Below are positions 21,473 to 21,521 of a stretch of DNA of 21,521 bases, in pieces; the first letter of the stretch is position 1, and each line of letters begins with the position of its first letter. The notes under the pieces were generated by a model that saw nothing but the letters and a program-made list of their open reading frames with translations, made no database searches and was not told the DNA's origin. Source of the stretch: Streptosporangiaceae bacterium (GTDB lineage: Bacteria; Actinomycetota; Actinomycetes; Streptosporangiales; Streptosporangiaceae). The stretch is from the NCBI GenBank assembly GCA_030045295.1, contig JASIGD010000352.1, positions 1 to 21,521 of the forward strand, in the 5' to 3' direction. A program made the position numbers and the translations under genes.

Positions 21473-21521
21473 GTGACCGCGCTGGCGATCACCTGCTGGC
21501 TGGGCGGCGCGGGCCGGTTCT
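21473..21521 (+). CDS. Possible start of a gene cut by the window edge
   Basis: A frame open to the window end reads VTALAITCWLGGAGRF, mildly hydrophobic like the start of a membrane protein. It is supported only by the position of the TAGGCT box and the lack of a stop. Sixteen codons are too few to assign a family. Confidence 0.25.
   Translation, partial: MTALAITCWLGGAGRF

Overview
The window is very GC-rich double-stranded DNA with actinobacterial gene families (SARP-type BTAD/AAA regulator, large LuxR-type ATPase regulators, LtrA membrane protein, GH65 phosphorylase with a beta-phosphoglucomutase relic). It most likely comes from a high-GC actinomycete chromosome (Streptosporangiales/Streptomycetales-like gene style). 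The species cannot be read from the sequence. No rRNA, tRNA, CRISPR array, transposase or phage gene was recognised.

Layout. (1) 1-2985, plus: the 3' part of a BTAD-AAA-TPR regulator whose DNA-binding N terminus lies outside the window. (2) 3034-5255: a minus-strand FAD-linked oxidoreductase with a degenerate fragment of a paralogue just behind it, then a divergent GNAT acetyltransferase; nested inverted repeats lie between the divergent genes. (3) 5329-6553, minus: three decayed gene tails in a row (cupin protein, ATPase/TPR regulator, WD40 protein). (4) 12441 down to 6411, minus: a possible operon of a LuxR/NB-ARC-like regulator, an LtrA-family membrane protein, and a nitrilase-superfamily protein of unusual architecture that overlaps LtrA by 20 bases and whose C terminus runs out of frame into the WD40 relic. 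(5) 12830-14242, plus: a disulfide-reductase-fold flavoprotein lacking both redox cysteines and the catalytic histidine, followed by a strong hairpin. (6) 15559 down to 14480, minus: a CorA-type metal transporter. (7) 16007-16451: a broken HAD hydrolase gene meeting, tail to tail, a broken phosphoketolase gene. (8) 16855-19319, plus: an internally deleted beta-phosphoglucomutase remnant whose stop overlaps the start of an intact GH65 disaccharide phosphorylase. (9) 19603-19798: another gene tail relic. (10) 20413 down to 19812, minus: two very small membrane proteins. (11) 20524-21345, plus: a LuxR-type regulator. (12) A possible leaderless gene begins at the right edge.

Two things stand out. 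First, the window is a gene graveyard: at least eight fragments of recognisable families carry frameshifts or deletions, several of them from sugar and central carbon metabolism (phosphoketolase, beta-phosphoglucomutase, HAD phosphatase), beside intact single genes and three intact or partial regulators. Second, the LtrA/nitrilase pair is the best candidate for an undescribed functional unit. All family assignments are by eye from translated sequence; no database search was possible.
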